A stretch of DNA of 22,790 nt. Origin: UBA4615 sp035628395. Lineage in GTDB: Bacteria > Pseudomonadota > Gammaproteobacteria > Burkholderiales > Burkholderiaceae_E. The stretch lies in assembly GCA_035628395.1 (NCBI GenBank), contig DASPJX010000329.1, positions 1 through 22,790 on the forward strand, written 5' to 3'. The stretch's first letter is position 1. Each line of letters starts with the position of its first letter. A model generated the notes under the pieces. It ran no database searches. It saw only the letters and a list, made by a program, of their open reading frames with translations, and was not told the origin of the DNA. Position numbers and translations under genes: made by a program. Positions 8,483-15,953 of the stretch are shown in pieces.

Positions 8483-8627
8483 CGCTCGGGCGGGGATCTC
8501 TCGAAGGGGCGGACGACGCGACCGCCGCGACGCGGGGCGACGCACTGTAGCGCGCGGGCGTCGGCGCGCCCATGGCCGGTCGTCCTAAATCGACGTCGCC
8601 CGACCCGGCGGAGCGTCGGGCCGTGGC

Positions 8628-8633
8628 TATACT
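8628..8633 (+). promoter_or_regulatory. Candidate -10 element before the second membrane kinase
   Basis: TATACT at 8628-8633 matches the sigma-70 -10 consensus at five of six positions in otherwise very GC-rich DNA, 30 bp upstream of the kinase ATG at 8664. No recognisable -35 lies 16-18 bp upstream. The predicted leader would be about 24 nt and lacks a Shine-Dalgarno. Confidence 0.4.
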
Positions 8634-8663
8634 GCCGCGCGTCCATCCCCGTCGCTCGACCCG

Positions 8664-10463
8664 ATGCGCCTTCCAGGCTCGGCGATCCTTCGCCGCTCGC
8701 TCGCCCTGCCCGCGCGGACCGCGCCGAGCCGGGTCGACGCGTCCGCCGGCGCCGCGGCGGCGGTCCCGCCGGGCGCGGCGTCGCCCGCGAGCCCGGTCCG
8801 CTGGCTCCGCGCCTCGATGATCGGCGCGATCGTGCTGCCGACGACCTGCTTCCTCGCGGCGGCGGGCATCGCCTACGTCGAGGCCTTCCGCCACGCCGGC
8901 CGGGTGCTCGAGCAGACCAGCCGTACGGTGCAGGAGCACGCGTCCAAGGTGCTCGAGGGCGGCGAGCTGCTGCAGCGGCACGTCGCCCTGCTGCTCGGCG
9001 ACGCCCCGCCGGCCGCGTGGCGCGCCCGGGAGCCGTCGCTGCACCGGAGCCTCGCGGCGCTCGCCGGCGACTTCCCGCACGTCCGGGGCATCTGGGTGAT
9101 CGACGCGCAGGGCGAGGCGGTCGCCGGCAGCCGGCTCTACCCCGCTCCCGCCGGCATGAACCTGGCCGCCCGCGACTACTTCGCGGTGCAGCGCGACTCG
9201 AACGCGGGGCCCTACGTCGGCGCGGTGATCCGGACCGCCGTGACGCAGGCCGAGGTCTTCATGTTCAGCCGCCGGATCGAGGCCCCGGACCGGCGGTTCG
9301 CGGGCGTCGTCGCGATCTCGATGTCGCCCGACTACTTCACGTCGTTCTACCGCGACCTGGCGCGCGCCGAGCCCGGGCTCGTCGCGACGCTCGTGCGGGC
9401 GGACGGCTCGGTCCTCGCGCGCTGGCCCGCACCCGAGGGCGACCCGACGATGGCGCCCGACGGACCGATGGCCCGACGGATCGCGCGCGGCGAGACGAGC
9501 GCCCTCTTCGAGAACACCTCGGCGATCGACGGCGTCCGGCGGCTGGTGGCGTACCGCAAGGTCGAGCCCTATCCGCTGTACGCGACCACGGGGCTGTCGT
9601 ACGAGGCGATCCTCGCCGACTGGTACCGGTTCGTCGGCGTGCTCGCGCTGTTCACCTTCCCGACGGCGTTCGCGCTGGCCCTCGCGTGCCGCGTCGCGAT
9701 GCGGCGGCTCGCGAGCGAGCGCGACGCGATGCGGGCCGTGAGGGAGGAGGTCGAGGCCCGGCGCCGGGCCGAGTCGGCGAGCCGCACGAAGGACGAGTTC
9801 CTCGCGATGCTCGGCCACGAGCTCCGCAACCCGATGGCCGCGATCACCAGCGCGACCCGGGCGCTGAACCGGCCGGGGCTGCCGGATCCCGGGCGCCGCG
9901 CGATGCTCGAGGTGCTCGAGCGCCAGTCGGCGCGGATGAAGCGGCTCGTGGACGACCTGCTCGACGTCGGCCGCGTGCTGTCCGGCAAGATCCGCGTCGA
10001 CCGCGTGCCGATCGACCTCGCGGCCACCGCCGAGCGCACCGCGTCGACGATGCGGATGGCCGGCCTGCTCGCCGATCGGCGGGTGGAGGTGCGGGGCGAG
10101 CCGATCCTCGTGCTCGGCGACGCGACGCGGCTCGAGCAGGTGATCGGCAACCTGCTCGGCAACGCGGTGCGCCACACCGCCCCGCAGGGCTCGATCGAGG
10201 TCACGGTCGAGCGCGACGGCGCCTGGGCGGTGGCGACCGTGCGCGACGACGGCGCGGGCATGACGCCGGAGCTCATCGCACGGGCCTTCGACCTCTTCGA
10301 GCAGGGCGAATCCGAGCTCTCGCGCCCCGGCGGCGGGCTCGGCCTCGGGCTGACCGTGTGCCGGCGGCTGGTGGAGCTGCACGACGGCGAGATCGTCGCC
10401 CGCAGCGACGGGCCCGGCCGGGGATCGTCGTTCGTCGTGCGCCTCCCGGCGCTCGACGCCTGA
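8664..10463 (+). CDS. Membrane sensor histidine kinase with double-Cache sensor
   Basis: This is a 599-residue kinase. TM1 is about 52-75, followed by a periplasmic domain of about 245 residues. Its ARDYFAVQRDSNAGPYVG segment (169-186) is characteristic of dCache_1 ligand-binding domains, and a GLSYEAILADWYR segment leads into TM2 (about 321-343). There is no HAMP; a short charged helix (345-375) connects to HisKA. The H-box is GHELRNPM with His385. The ATPase domain has NLLGNAVRH (Asn496/Asn500), DDGAGM (528-533) and GGGLGLGL (556-563). No receiver follows in the same chain, but a stand-alone receiver gene starts 152 bp downstream on the same strand and is the likely partner. The first 45 residues are low-complexity, so the true start could be further in. 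Confidence 0.9.
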   Translation: MRLPGSAILRRSLALPARTAPSRVDASAGAAAAVPPGAASPASPVRWLRASMIGAIVLPTTCFLAAAGIAYVEAFRHAGRVLEQTSRTVQEHASKVLEGGELLQRHVALLLGDAPPAAWRAREPSLHRSLAALAGDFPHVRGIWVIDAQGEAVAGSRLYPAPAGMNLAARDYFAVQRDSNAGPYVGAVIRTAVTQAEVFMFSRRIEAPDRRFAGVVAISMSPDYFTSFYRDLARAEPGLVATLVRADGSVLARWPAPEGDPTMAPDGPMARRIARGETSALFENTSAIDGVRRLVAYRKVEPYPLYATTGLSYEAILADWYRFVGVLALFTFPTAFALALACRVAMRRLASERDAMRAVREEVEARRRAESASRTKDEFLAMLGHELRNPMAAITSATRALNRPGLPDPGRRAMLEVLERQSARMKRLVDDLLDVGRVLSGKIRVDRVPIDLAATAERTASTMRMAGLLADRRVEVRGEPILVLGDATRLEQVIGNLLGNAVRHTAPQGSIEVTVERDGAWAVATVRDDGAGMTPELIARAFDLFEQGESELSRPGGGLGLGLTVCRRLVELHDGEIVARSDGPGRGSSFVVRLPALDA

Positions 10464-10615
10464 CCGGACGCCGGCCGCGGGGGAAGGGGTCGCCCTCGTC
10501 CCACGGGAGCGGTGCGCGCATCGCGGGTCGGGCGCCTACGCCACGACGCTCGACCGAGGCTGTACCATGGGTCCGACCCGCACCGTACGGGGCCATCCGG
10601 GGAAGGTGATCGACC

Positions 10616-11131
10616 GTGTCCGACACCGCGCGCCGCGTCTTCATCTGCGACGACGACGACGACAATGCCGAGTCGTTGCGGATGCTGTTCGTCCTGGACG
10701 GCTTCGAGGCGCACGTCTGCACCGACGCGTCGGCGGTGGTGCCCGTCGCGCGGGCGCTGCGTCCCCACCTGGTGGTGATCGACCTCGTCTGGGCGGGCTC
10801 GCCCGCCGGTCCCGCGCTGATCCGCCGGCTGCGCGCCGCGCCGGAGACGCGCGCGACGATGATCGTCGCGCTGTCGGGCCGCAGCGACCCGGCGATGCGC
10901 GCGGCCGCGATCGCCGCCGGTGCCGACGACTTCATCGTCAAGCCGGGCGACCCGATGCGGCTGATCGATCACGCGTCCCGGATCGATCGCCGCACGAGGA
11001 GCGCCCCGCCCCCCGGCGGCGAGCGTCGGTCCGGCGGCGAGCGCGACCCCCGCTTCGTGCGCAGCCGCTTCGCCGAGGCGCCGCCGGCGGAGCCGACGGT
11101 GCCGGTGGAGCCGACGGTGCCTTCGCCCTAG
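10616..11131 (+). CDS. Single-domain response regulator (receiver) with Pro-rich tail
   Basis: This is a 171-residue protein with one receiver domain (about 5-125) and no DNA-binding or enzymatic output. The acidic pocket lies in an unusual run of five aspartates (12-16), the phospho-acceptor is Asp56 in VVIDL, the switch Ser is Ser87 (ALSG) and the conserved Lys is Lys109 in FIVKPG. Residues after 125 are Arg/Gly/Glu/Pro-rich and end in a duplicated EPTVP segment. The GTG at 10616 is preceded by GGAAGG at 10601-10606. It follows the Cache kinase on the same strand, so it probably receives phosphate from it and passes it on or acts by protein binding. It looks like a hybrid-kinase receiver that is encoded separately. 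Its 3' end lies 10 bp from the convergent chemoreceptor gene. Confidence 0.86.
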   Translation: MSDTARRVFICDDDDDNAESLRMLFVLDGFEAHVCTDASAVVPVARALRPHLVVIDLVWAGSPAGPALIRRLRAAPETRATMIVALSGRSDPAMRAAAIAAGADDFIVKPGDPMRLIDHASRIDRRTRSAPPPGGERRSGGERDPRFVRSRFAEAPPAEPTVPVEPTVPSP

Positions 11132-11141
11132 CGGCGCCCGC

Positions 11142-12839
11142 TCAGAAGTCGTTCCAGCCCGAGTCGACCGTCGCCGCCGCCCGGGGCCGAGGCGCGGGCG
11201 GGTTCGCCGCGCGGACGGGAGCGGTGCGGCCCGCGGTCGGCCGGCCCGGGCCCGCGGCCGCCGACGCGACCGCCGGCGCCGCACACCGCGCGGAGGACGC
11301 GGCCTCGAGGCGGAACGTCGAGACCGCCTCGACGAGCCGGTCGGCCTGCTCCTCCATGCTCCGGGTCGCCGCCGCGGCCTGCTCGACGAGCGCCGCGTTC
11401 TGCTGGGTGACGGCATCGAGCTGACCGACCGCCTCGTTGATCTGGCCGACGCCGGTGCTCTGCTCGGTCGCGGCCGACGCGATCTCGCCGATGATGGCCG
11501 CCACCCGCTTCACCGACTCGACCACCTCGTGCATCGTCGCGCCGGCGTCGCCGACCAGCCGCGCGCCGTCGTCGACCTGCCCGGTCGAGGCCTCGATCAG
11601 CGACTTGATCTCGCGGGCCGCCTCGGCGCTGCGCTGCGCGAGCGAGCGCACCTCGCTGGCCACCACCGCGAAGCCGCGGCCCTGCTCGCCGGCGCGCGCG
11701 GCTTCCACCGCCGCGTTCAGCGCCAGGATGTTCGTCTGGAACGCGATGCCGTCGATCACCGAGATGATGTCCCGCACCCGGCGCGAGCTGTCGGCGATCG
11801 AGTGCATCGTGCGCACGACCGCGTCGACCGCCCGGCCGCCGCGCTCGGCGGTCTCGGACGCGGACTTCGCGAGCGAGTCGGCCGAGGCCGCGTTGTCCGA
11901 GGTCGCGCGGATCGTGCCGGTCATCTCCTCGAGCGCGCTCGCGGTCTCCTGCAGGCTCGAGGACTGCTGCTCGGTGCGCGACGACAGGTCGAGGTTGCCG
12001 CGCGCGACCTCCGCGCTCGCGATGCGGATCTGCTCGCTGCCGACGACGATCGTGCCGACCACCTCCGACAGTCCCGTGCGCATCCGGGCCAGCGACGCGA
12101 GCAGGCTCGTCTCGTCGCCCGCGCGCAGCGCGATCGGCGTGGCGAGGTCGCCCGAGGCGATGCGGTCGACCGCGGCCCTCGTCTCGTCCGGATCGCCGCC
12201 CAGGCGCGCCATCGTGCTGCGCACGAGGACGACCGCGCAGGCCGCGCTCGCGAGCGCGGCGAGCAGCATCGCGACGGGCACCATGAACTTCGCCGTCGCC
12301 GCGGACGCCTCCGAGTCGGCGACCTCGTGCTCGACGCCCTTCTCGTCGTGCGCGATCATCTCGTCGATCTTCGCCGCGGTCGAGGCGCGCAGCTTGGCGA
12401 TCTCGCCGCGCGCGAGCGCGAGCGCCTCGTCCCGCTTGTGGGCGCGCGACAGCGCGCGCAGCCTCATGTGGCCCTCGACCCGCGCGGCCTGCAGCCGCTT
12501 CAGCTCGGCGATCGCCGTTCGCTCGACGTCGGTCGTCGCCAGCCGCTCGTAGGCGGTGAACTTCGCGTCGATCGAGTCGAGCGTGCGCTTCATCCGTCCC
12601 TCCCACTCGTCCATCTCGGCGGCCTCGGTAGACAGCAGGTGCTGCAGCTCCTGCGTGCGGAACTCGCGCATCTCCGACTTCAGCGCGGCGAGCGCCTCGA
12701 TGCTCGGCAGCCAGTGCGAGGCGATGTGATGGGTGTGCGCGGTCAGCCCCGCGATCTGCACGATCGCGAAGGCGCCGAGCGCCAGGGTGAAGGCCGCGCT
12801 CACCGCGAACGCGGCGTAGAGGCGGGTCCTGAAGGTCAT
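11142..12839 (-). CDS. Methyl-accepting chemotaxis protein
   Basis: This is a 565-residue chemoreceptor. TM1 is about 8-30, and a periplasmic four-helix-bundle-like sensor covers about 31-185. TM2 is about 186-206, then HAMP and a long coiled-coil signalling domain. The hairpin tip that binds CheA and CheW is clear at about 362-398 (GIAFQTNILALNAAVEAAR, then GRGFAVVA). Candidate methylation segments contain EQQSSSLQETA near 290-300 and a second helix near 455-485. The last five residues, GWNDF, fit the xWxxF pentapeptide that tethers CheR or CheB in long receptors, reached through an Ala/Pro linker. The ATG at 12839 has AGGGAG upstream. No che genes lie nearby, so it would have to feed into an array encoded elsewhere. 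The ligand is unknown. Confidence 0.95.
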   Translation of the reverse strand: MTFRTRLYAAFAVSAAFTLALGAFAIVQIAGLTAHTHHIASHWLPSIEALAALKSEMREFRTQELQHLLSTEAAEMDEWEGRMKRTLDSIDAKFTAYERLATTDVERTAIAELKRLQAARVEGHMRLRALSRAHKRDEALALARGEIAKLRASTAAKIDEMIAHDEKGVEHEVADSEASAATAKFMVPVAMLLAALASAACAVVLVRSTMARLGGDPDETRAAVDRIASGDLATPIALRAGDETSLLASLARMRTGLSEVVGTIVVGSEQIRIASAEVARGNLDLSSRTEQQSSSLQETASALEEMTGTIRATSDNAASADSLAKSASETAERGGRAVDAVVRTMHSIADSSRRVRDIISVIDGIAFQTNILALNAAVEAARAGEQGRGFAVVASEVRSLAQRSAEAAREIKSLIEASTGQVDDGARLVGDAGATMHEVVESVKRVAAIIGEIASAATEQSTGVGQINEAVGQLDAVTQQNAALVEQAAAATRSMEEQADRLVEAVSTFRLEAASSARCAAPAVASAAAGPGRPTAGRTAPVRAANPPAPRPRAAATVDSGWNDF

Positions 12840-13039
12840 GAGGGCTCCCTGCGGACGGAACGTGTCGGGCTGCCGGCGATGCGAGGTCGTACCTCCCGGC
12901 GGTACCCGATCACCTTAGCGAGGCGGGCCCGTGACGATCGCCGGATGACGTGCAGCCCGATCGCGTAGATTCCACGATGCGGGAAATCCCGTAGCGCGTT
13001 TCCGCGGCGACGGGGGCCGAGGGAGCGCGTTCGCCCGGC
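12840..13039. other. Intergenic region between chemoreceptor and receiver genes
   Basis: This 200-bp gap should hold the chemoreceptor promoter and the end of the upstream receiver transcript (both on the minus strand). It contains a small dyad (CGGGA at 12980-12984, TCCCG at 12987-12991) with a 2-nt centre. A TAAG and a GCCGGGAG on the minus strand are 13 bp apart and too poor to call a sigma-28 promoter. Confidence 0.3.
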
Positions 13040-13453
13040 CTACCGCGTCCAGGCGGCGACCGTGGCGAGCAGCCGGTCGACCGGGACCGGCTTGGGCAGC
13101 ACCGCCTTCACGTCGGCGGCCGGGGGCACCGGGTCGCCGGTGCGGCCGTCGCGACCGACCGCGCCGGAGACCACCACGACGGGCACGTCGGCGTAGGCGC
13201 GCAGGCGCGACTTCTGGCGGTGGAACTCGTGGCCGTCGACCCCGGGCATCCGCAGGTCGAGCAGGATCAGCCGGGGCGCCACCGCCGCGGCGCGCAGCCG
13301 GCACAGCGCCTCGAAACCGCCGGCCGCTCGCACGACCCGGTAGCCCTCGGACTGCAGGATCGCCTGGTACACCGTCGAGACCTCGGGCTCGTCGTCGACC
13401 AGCAGGATCCAGCTCCCGTCGCGGTAGGCGACGTCTTCCCGCGGTTCGGTCAT
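13040..13453 (-). CDS. Single-domain response regulator with altered alpha-4 region
   Basis: This is a 137-residue receiver-only protein. The acidic pair is Asp20 and Asp21 (LLVDDEPE), the phospho-acceptor is Asp66 in LILLDLRMPGVDG, the switch residue is Ser96 (VVVSG) and the conserved lysine is Lys121 (LPKPV). Between Ser96 and Lys121 the usual alpha-4 helix is replaced by a Gly/Pro-rich stretch (GAVGRDGRTGDPVPPAAD), which should change the alpha4-beta5-alpha5 face used for output. There is no output domain. The ATG at 13453 has GGAG-like purines about 12 bp upstream. It lies upstream of the chemoreceptor on the same strand with a 200-bp gap, so cotranscription is possible. It may serve the chemoreceptor pathway or one of the kinases; the sequence does not decide. 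Confidence 0.88.
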   Translation of the reverse strand: MTEPREDVAYRDGSWILLVDDEPEVSTVYQAILQSEGYRVVRAAGGFEALCRLRAAAVAPRLILLDLRMPGVDGHEFHRQKSRLRAYADVPVVVVSGAVGRDGRTGDPVPPAADVKAVLPKPVPVDRLLATVAAWTR

Positions 13454-13622
13454 CGTTCGTCTCGCTCCATCTCGCCGCGTCCCGCGGGCGTCGCGTCCGC
13501 CGGCGCTCGGGCGGTCGTCGCGCCGTCCCTCCGTCCGGTCGGCCCGAAGGATAGGCGCGGGCGTCCCGCCCCGGCAGCCTCGCGTCGGCGCACGGAGCGC
13601 GGACCGGGCGATCTCCTACACG

Positions 13623-13650
13623 CGCGGCCCGTCGCGGACCGCGGGCCGCG
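13623..13650. promoter_or_regulatory. Inverted repeat in a divergent promoter region
   Basis: CGCGGCCCG (13623-13631) and CGGGCCGCG (13642-13650) form a perfect 9-bp inverted repeat around 10 bp. It lies in the 274-bp region between the divergent receiver gene and SGNH hydrolase gene, about 77 bp before the hydrolase ATG. The rest of that region shows only a GC-dinucleotide run near 13,678-13,692 and no convincing promoter. Confidence 0.25.
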
Positions 13651-13727
13651 TCGCCGCGGCCTGCCCTCCGATCGACCGCGCGCGCGCGCGCCGGTGCAAT
13701 CGGGGGCCGCCCTCCCGACGCCCCCCG

Positions 13728-14438
13728 ATGCCGCCGACCCCGTTCTCTCCGCTGCGCCGTTCGCTGACGGCGGCCGCGCTCGCGTCCGCCGCGCCGATCG
13801 CGCCCGCGGCCGGCACGCTCGTGCTGCACACCTTCGGCGACTCGATCCTCGACTGCGCGCGCTACAACGAGCGCGGCGTCCACCCGGGCGCCCTGCTGGT
13901 GCGCAACGACGACGCGCTGTTCCCGGAGTTCGCCGGTCGCGACCTGAGCGCGCGCGGGCCCGCGCGCCTCGAGCACCGCGCGCAGGACGGCGCGACGGTC
14001 GCGTCGCTGCCCGCGCAGGCGCGCGGTCTTCGGCGCGTCGACCGGGCGGCGGCGATCGTCACCGTCGGCGGCAACGACCTGCTGCGGGGCCTCGCGTCGG
14101 ACGCCGGACCCGGCCTGAAGGCCTTCGAGGCGGCGCTCGAGGCGTTCGTGCGGGCGCTGCCGATCCGGCCGGTGCTGCTCGGCACGGTCTACGACCCGAC
14201 CTTCGGCGACGACGCGCGCAACTTCCTCGGCGTCGACGCGAGGATCGCGCGCGCCAACCACCGGCGCGTCGGCGACGCGATCGGCGCGATCGCCGCGCGC
14301 CACGGCCGCCTGGTGGACCTGCACGCGCATTTCCTGACCGGCGATCCGTCGTGGTTCACGCGCACGATCGAGCCGAGCCTGGTCGGCGCGTCGGAGGTGC
14401 GCCGCGCGTTCCTCGCGCCGGTGCTCGCGGCGACCTGA
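13728..14438 (+). CDS. SGNH/GDSL-type hydrolase, probably exported
   Basis: This is a 236-residue protein. The first 28 residues (RR, then an Ala-rich hydrophobic stretch ending APAAG) look like a Sec signal peptide. Block I is FGDSI with nucleophile Ser39, and block III is VGGND with Asn116, both hallmarks of SGNH esterases/lipases. The expected block V (DxxH near the C-terminus) is not in its usual form; the region reads DLHAHF (198-203) and later TIEPSLVGASEVRRAF. His199 or His201 may serve, or the family variant uses another arrangement, so activity is uncertain. The substrate could be a lipid, an acetylated sugar or another ester. There is no Shine-Dalgarno before the ATG. It stands alone, convergent with ispH. 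Confidence 0.75.
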   Translation: MPPTPFSPLRRSLTAAALASAAPIAPAAGTLVLHTFGDSILDCARYNERGVHPGALLVRNDDALFPEFAGRDLSARGPARLEHRAQDGATVASLPAQARGLRRVDRAAAIVTVGGNDLLRGLASDAGPGLKAFEAALEAFVRALPIRPVLLGTVYDPTFGDDARNFLGVDARIARANHRRVGDAIGAIAARHGRLVDLHAHFLTGDPSWFTRTIEPSLVGASEVRRAFLAPVLAAT

Positions 14439-14440
14439 GG

Positions 14441-14456
14441 CGCCGCCTCGGCGGCG
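14441..14456. terminator. Short GC hairpin between convergent genes
   Basis: CGCCGCC (14441-14447) and GGCGGCG (14450-14456) are perfectly complementary in the 39-bp gap between the SGNH hydrolase stop and the ispH stop. There is no T tract. It is a possible bidirectional terminator. Confidence 0.3.
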
Positions 14457-14477
14457 GACCCGGCCGCGCGCCGCCGC

Positions 14478-15428
14478 TCAGCGCGGCGACAGGCCCCGCG
14501 GCAGCGGAAACGCCACGTGCTCCTCGATGCCGTCGAGCACGTTCACGCGCGAGACGCCGAGCGCGCGCAGCCGCTCGACCAGCTCCTGCACCAGCACCTC
14601 GGGCGCCGACGCGCCGGCGGTGATGCCGATCCGGCGGCGGCCCTCGAGCCACTCGGGCCGCAGCTCGGCGGCCGAGCCGATCAGCCGCGCCTCGCGGCCC
14701 ATCTTCTCGGCCACCTCGCGCAGCCGGTTGCTGTTCGAGCTGCTCGGGCTGCCGATCACCAGCACCAGGTCGCACTGCGGCGCCATGAACTTCACCGCGT
14801 CCTGGCGGTTCTGCGTCGCGTAGCAGATGTCCTGCTTCTTCGGCTCGGCGATGCCCGGGAAGCGGCGGCGCAGCGCGCCGATCACCGTCTGGCAGTCGTC
14901 GACCGACAGCGTCGTCTGGGTCACGTACGCGAGCCGGGACGGATCGGCGATCGTCAGCCGCTCGACGTCCTCGGCGGTCTCGACGAGATGGATGCCGTCG
15001 TCGGCCTGGCCCATCGTGCCCTCGACCTCGGGATGGCCGGCGTGGCCGATCATGACCACCTCGCGCCCGTCGCGCCGCATCTTCGCGACCTCGACGTGCA
15101 CCTTGGTCACCAGCGGGCAGGTGGCGTCGAACACGCGCAGCCCGCGGCCCTCGGCCTCCTCGCGCACCGCGCGCGAGACGCCGTGCGCCGAGAACACGAC
15201 CGTCGAGCCGGCCGGGATCGCGTCGAGGTCGTCGACGAACACCGCGCCCTTGCCGCGCAGCTCGCCGACGACGTGGTCGTTGTGGACGATCTCGTGACGC
15301 ACGTAGATCGGCGCGCCGAACTGCGCGAGCGCGCGCTCGACGATCTCGATCGCGCGGTCGACGCCCGCGCAGAAGCCGCGCGGCTGGGCGAGCAGCACCT
15401 CGGCCGCGGCGTCGACGGTGTCGGTCAT
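14478..15428 (-). CDS. ispH: 4-hydroxy-3-methylbut-2-enyl diphosphate reductase
   Basis: This 316-residue enzyme is the last step of the MEP isoprenoid pathway, reducing HMBPP to IPP and DMAPP with a [4Fe-4S] cluster. The three cluster cysteines are Cys20 (PRGFCAGV), Cys104 (DATCPLV) and Cys202 (DICYATQNRQ), matching Cys12, Cys96 and Cys197 of the E. coli enzyme. Substrate-site His132 and the catalytic Glu134 are in HPEVEGTMGQ, and the SSSNSNRL loop is present. The length is normal. Its ATG is 1 bp after the stop of the FKBP gene, so the two are translationally coupled in an fkpB-ispH operon, an arrangement also seen in E. coli. It is essential in most bacteria that rely on the MEP pathway. 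Confidence 0.98.
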   Translation of the reverse strand: MTDTVDAAAEVLLAQPRGFCAGVDRAIEIVERALAQFGAPIYVRHEIVHNDHVVGELRGKGAVFVDDLDAIPAGSTVVFSAHGVSRAVREEAEGRGLRVFDATCPLVTKVHVEVAKMRRDGREVVMIGHAGHPEVEGTMGQADDGIHLVETAEDVERLTIADPSRLAYVTQTTLSVDDCQTVIGALRRRFPGIAEPKKQDICYATQNRQDAVKFMAPQCDLVLVIGSPSSSNSNRLREVAEKMGREARLIGSAAELRPEWLEGRRRIGITAGASAPEVLVQELVERLRALGVSRVNVLDGIEEHVAFPLPRGLSPR

Positions 15429-15429
15429 C

Positions 15430-15903
15430 TCAGAGCACTCCCAGGATGCGGACCTCGAAGCGGATCGGCTGTCCGGCCAGCGGATGGTTGAAGTCGAGCA
15501 GCGCGCCGCCCTCGTCGACCTCCTTGACGACGCCCGCGTAGCGCGTGCCGTTCGGCGCCGCGAAGTCGAGCAGGTCGCCGGGCCGGTAGCTCGCGCCCTT
15601 CTCGCCGTGCTGCTCGAGCAGCGCGCGCGAGACGCGCTGGAGCAGCTCGGGGCTGCGCGCCCCGAACGCCCGCTCGGGCTCGAGCTCGAAGGTCGCCGCG
15701 TCGCCCTCGCGCAGGCCCAGCAGGCAGCGCTCGAGCGGCTCGACCAGCTGGCCTAGGCCGAGCGTCAGCGTGGCGGGACGATCGCCGAACGTACTAATGA
15801 CGTCGTCGCCGGTGCTCGTCAGACTGATCCGGTAGTGCAGCGTCAGGTGCGAATCCTCGCGCACCACCGGCGCGGCGCCATGGGTCGGCTCGGGGGGGTT
15901 CAT
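15430..15903 (-). CDS. fkpB: FKBP-type peptidyl-prolyl cis-trans isomerase (SlpA/FkpB-like)
   Basis: This is a 157-residue cytoplasmic prolyl isomerase and likely chaperone. The FKBP core begins at about residue 19 (LTLHYRISLTS) and includes the TLTLGLGQLVEPLERCLLG strand-helix. The insert-in-flap domain (about 75-125) is followed by LLDFNHPLAG, the signature of the SlyD/SlpA group. It lacks the His-rich tail of SlyD, which favours FkpB/SlpA. The ATG at 15903 was chosen over an upstream GTG (15939) because the family starts just before the conserved core and a candidate -10 lies between them. It is followed by ispH after 1 bp and is divergent from radC across only 50 bp. Confidence 0.92.
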   Translation of the reverse strand: MNPPEPTHGAAPVVREDSHLTLHYRISLTSTGDDVISTFGDRPATLTLGLGQLVEPLERCLLGLREGDAATFELEPERAFGARSPELLQRVSRALLEQHGEKGASYRPGDLLDFAAPNGTRYAGVVKEVDEGGALLDFNHPLAGQPIRFEVRILGVL

Positions 15904-15928
15904 GCAGGGTGGATCCTCGCGAGCCGCG

Positions 15929-15934
15929 ATTGTA
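15929..15934 (-). promoter_or_regulatory. Candidate -10 element of the fkpB-ispH operon
   Basis: On the minus strand this reads TACAAT, five of six matches to the -10 consensus, within the 50-bp divergent gap. Initiation near 15922 would give a leader of about 19 nt that includes an AGGAT ribosome site. The matching -35 would overlap the radC start and is poor. The same CGTACAAT string precedes the desaturase gene. Confidence 0.4.
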
Positions 15935-15953
15935 CGCACAGGAGCCGCGCCCG

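Noticed and set aside
5364..10382. An open frame of about 1670 codons on the minus strand, crossing several genes
   Set aside because: Stop codons are rare in out-of-phase frames of such GC-rich DNA. The translation is Arg/Pro/Ala-rich, has no family motif, and overlaps genes with clear domains.
6359..10609. An open frame of about 1400 codons on the plus strand, antisense to one kinase and out of frame with the next
   Set aside because: Same GC artefact; the real kinases in this interval have complete catalytic boxes.
12869..12925. Possible sigma-28 (flagellar) promoter for the chemoreceptor on the minus strand
   Set aside because: TAAG and GCCGGGAG are 13 bp apart instead of about 15, and the -10 half lacks the ATAA part.
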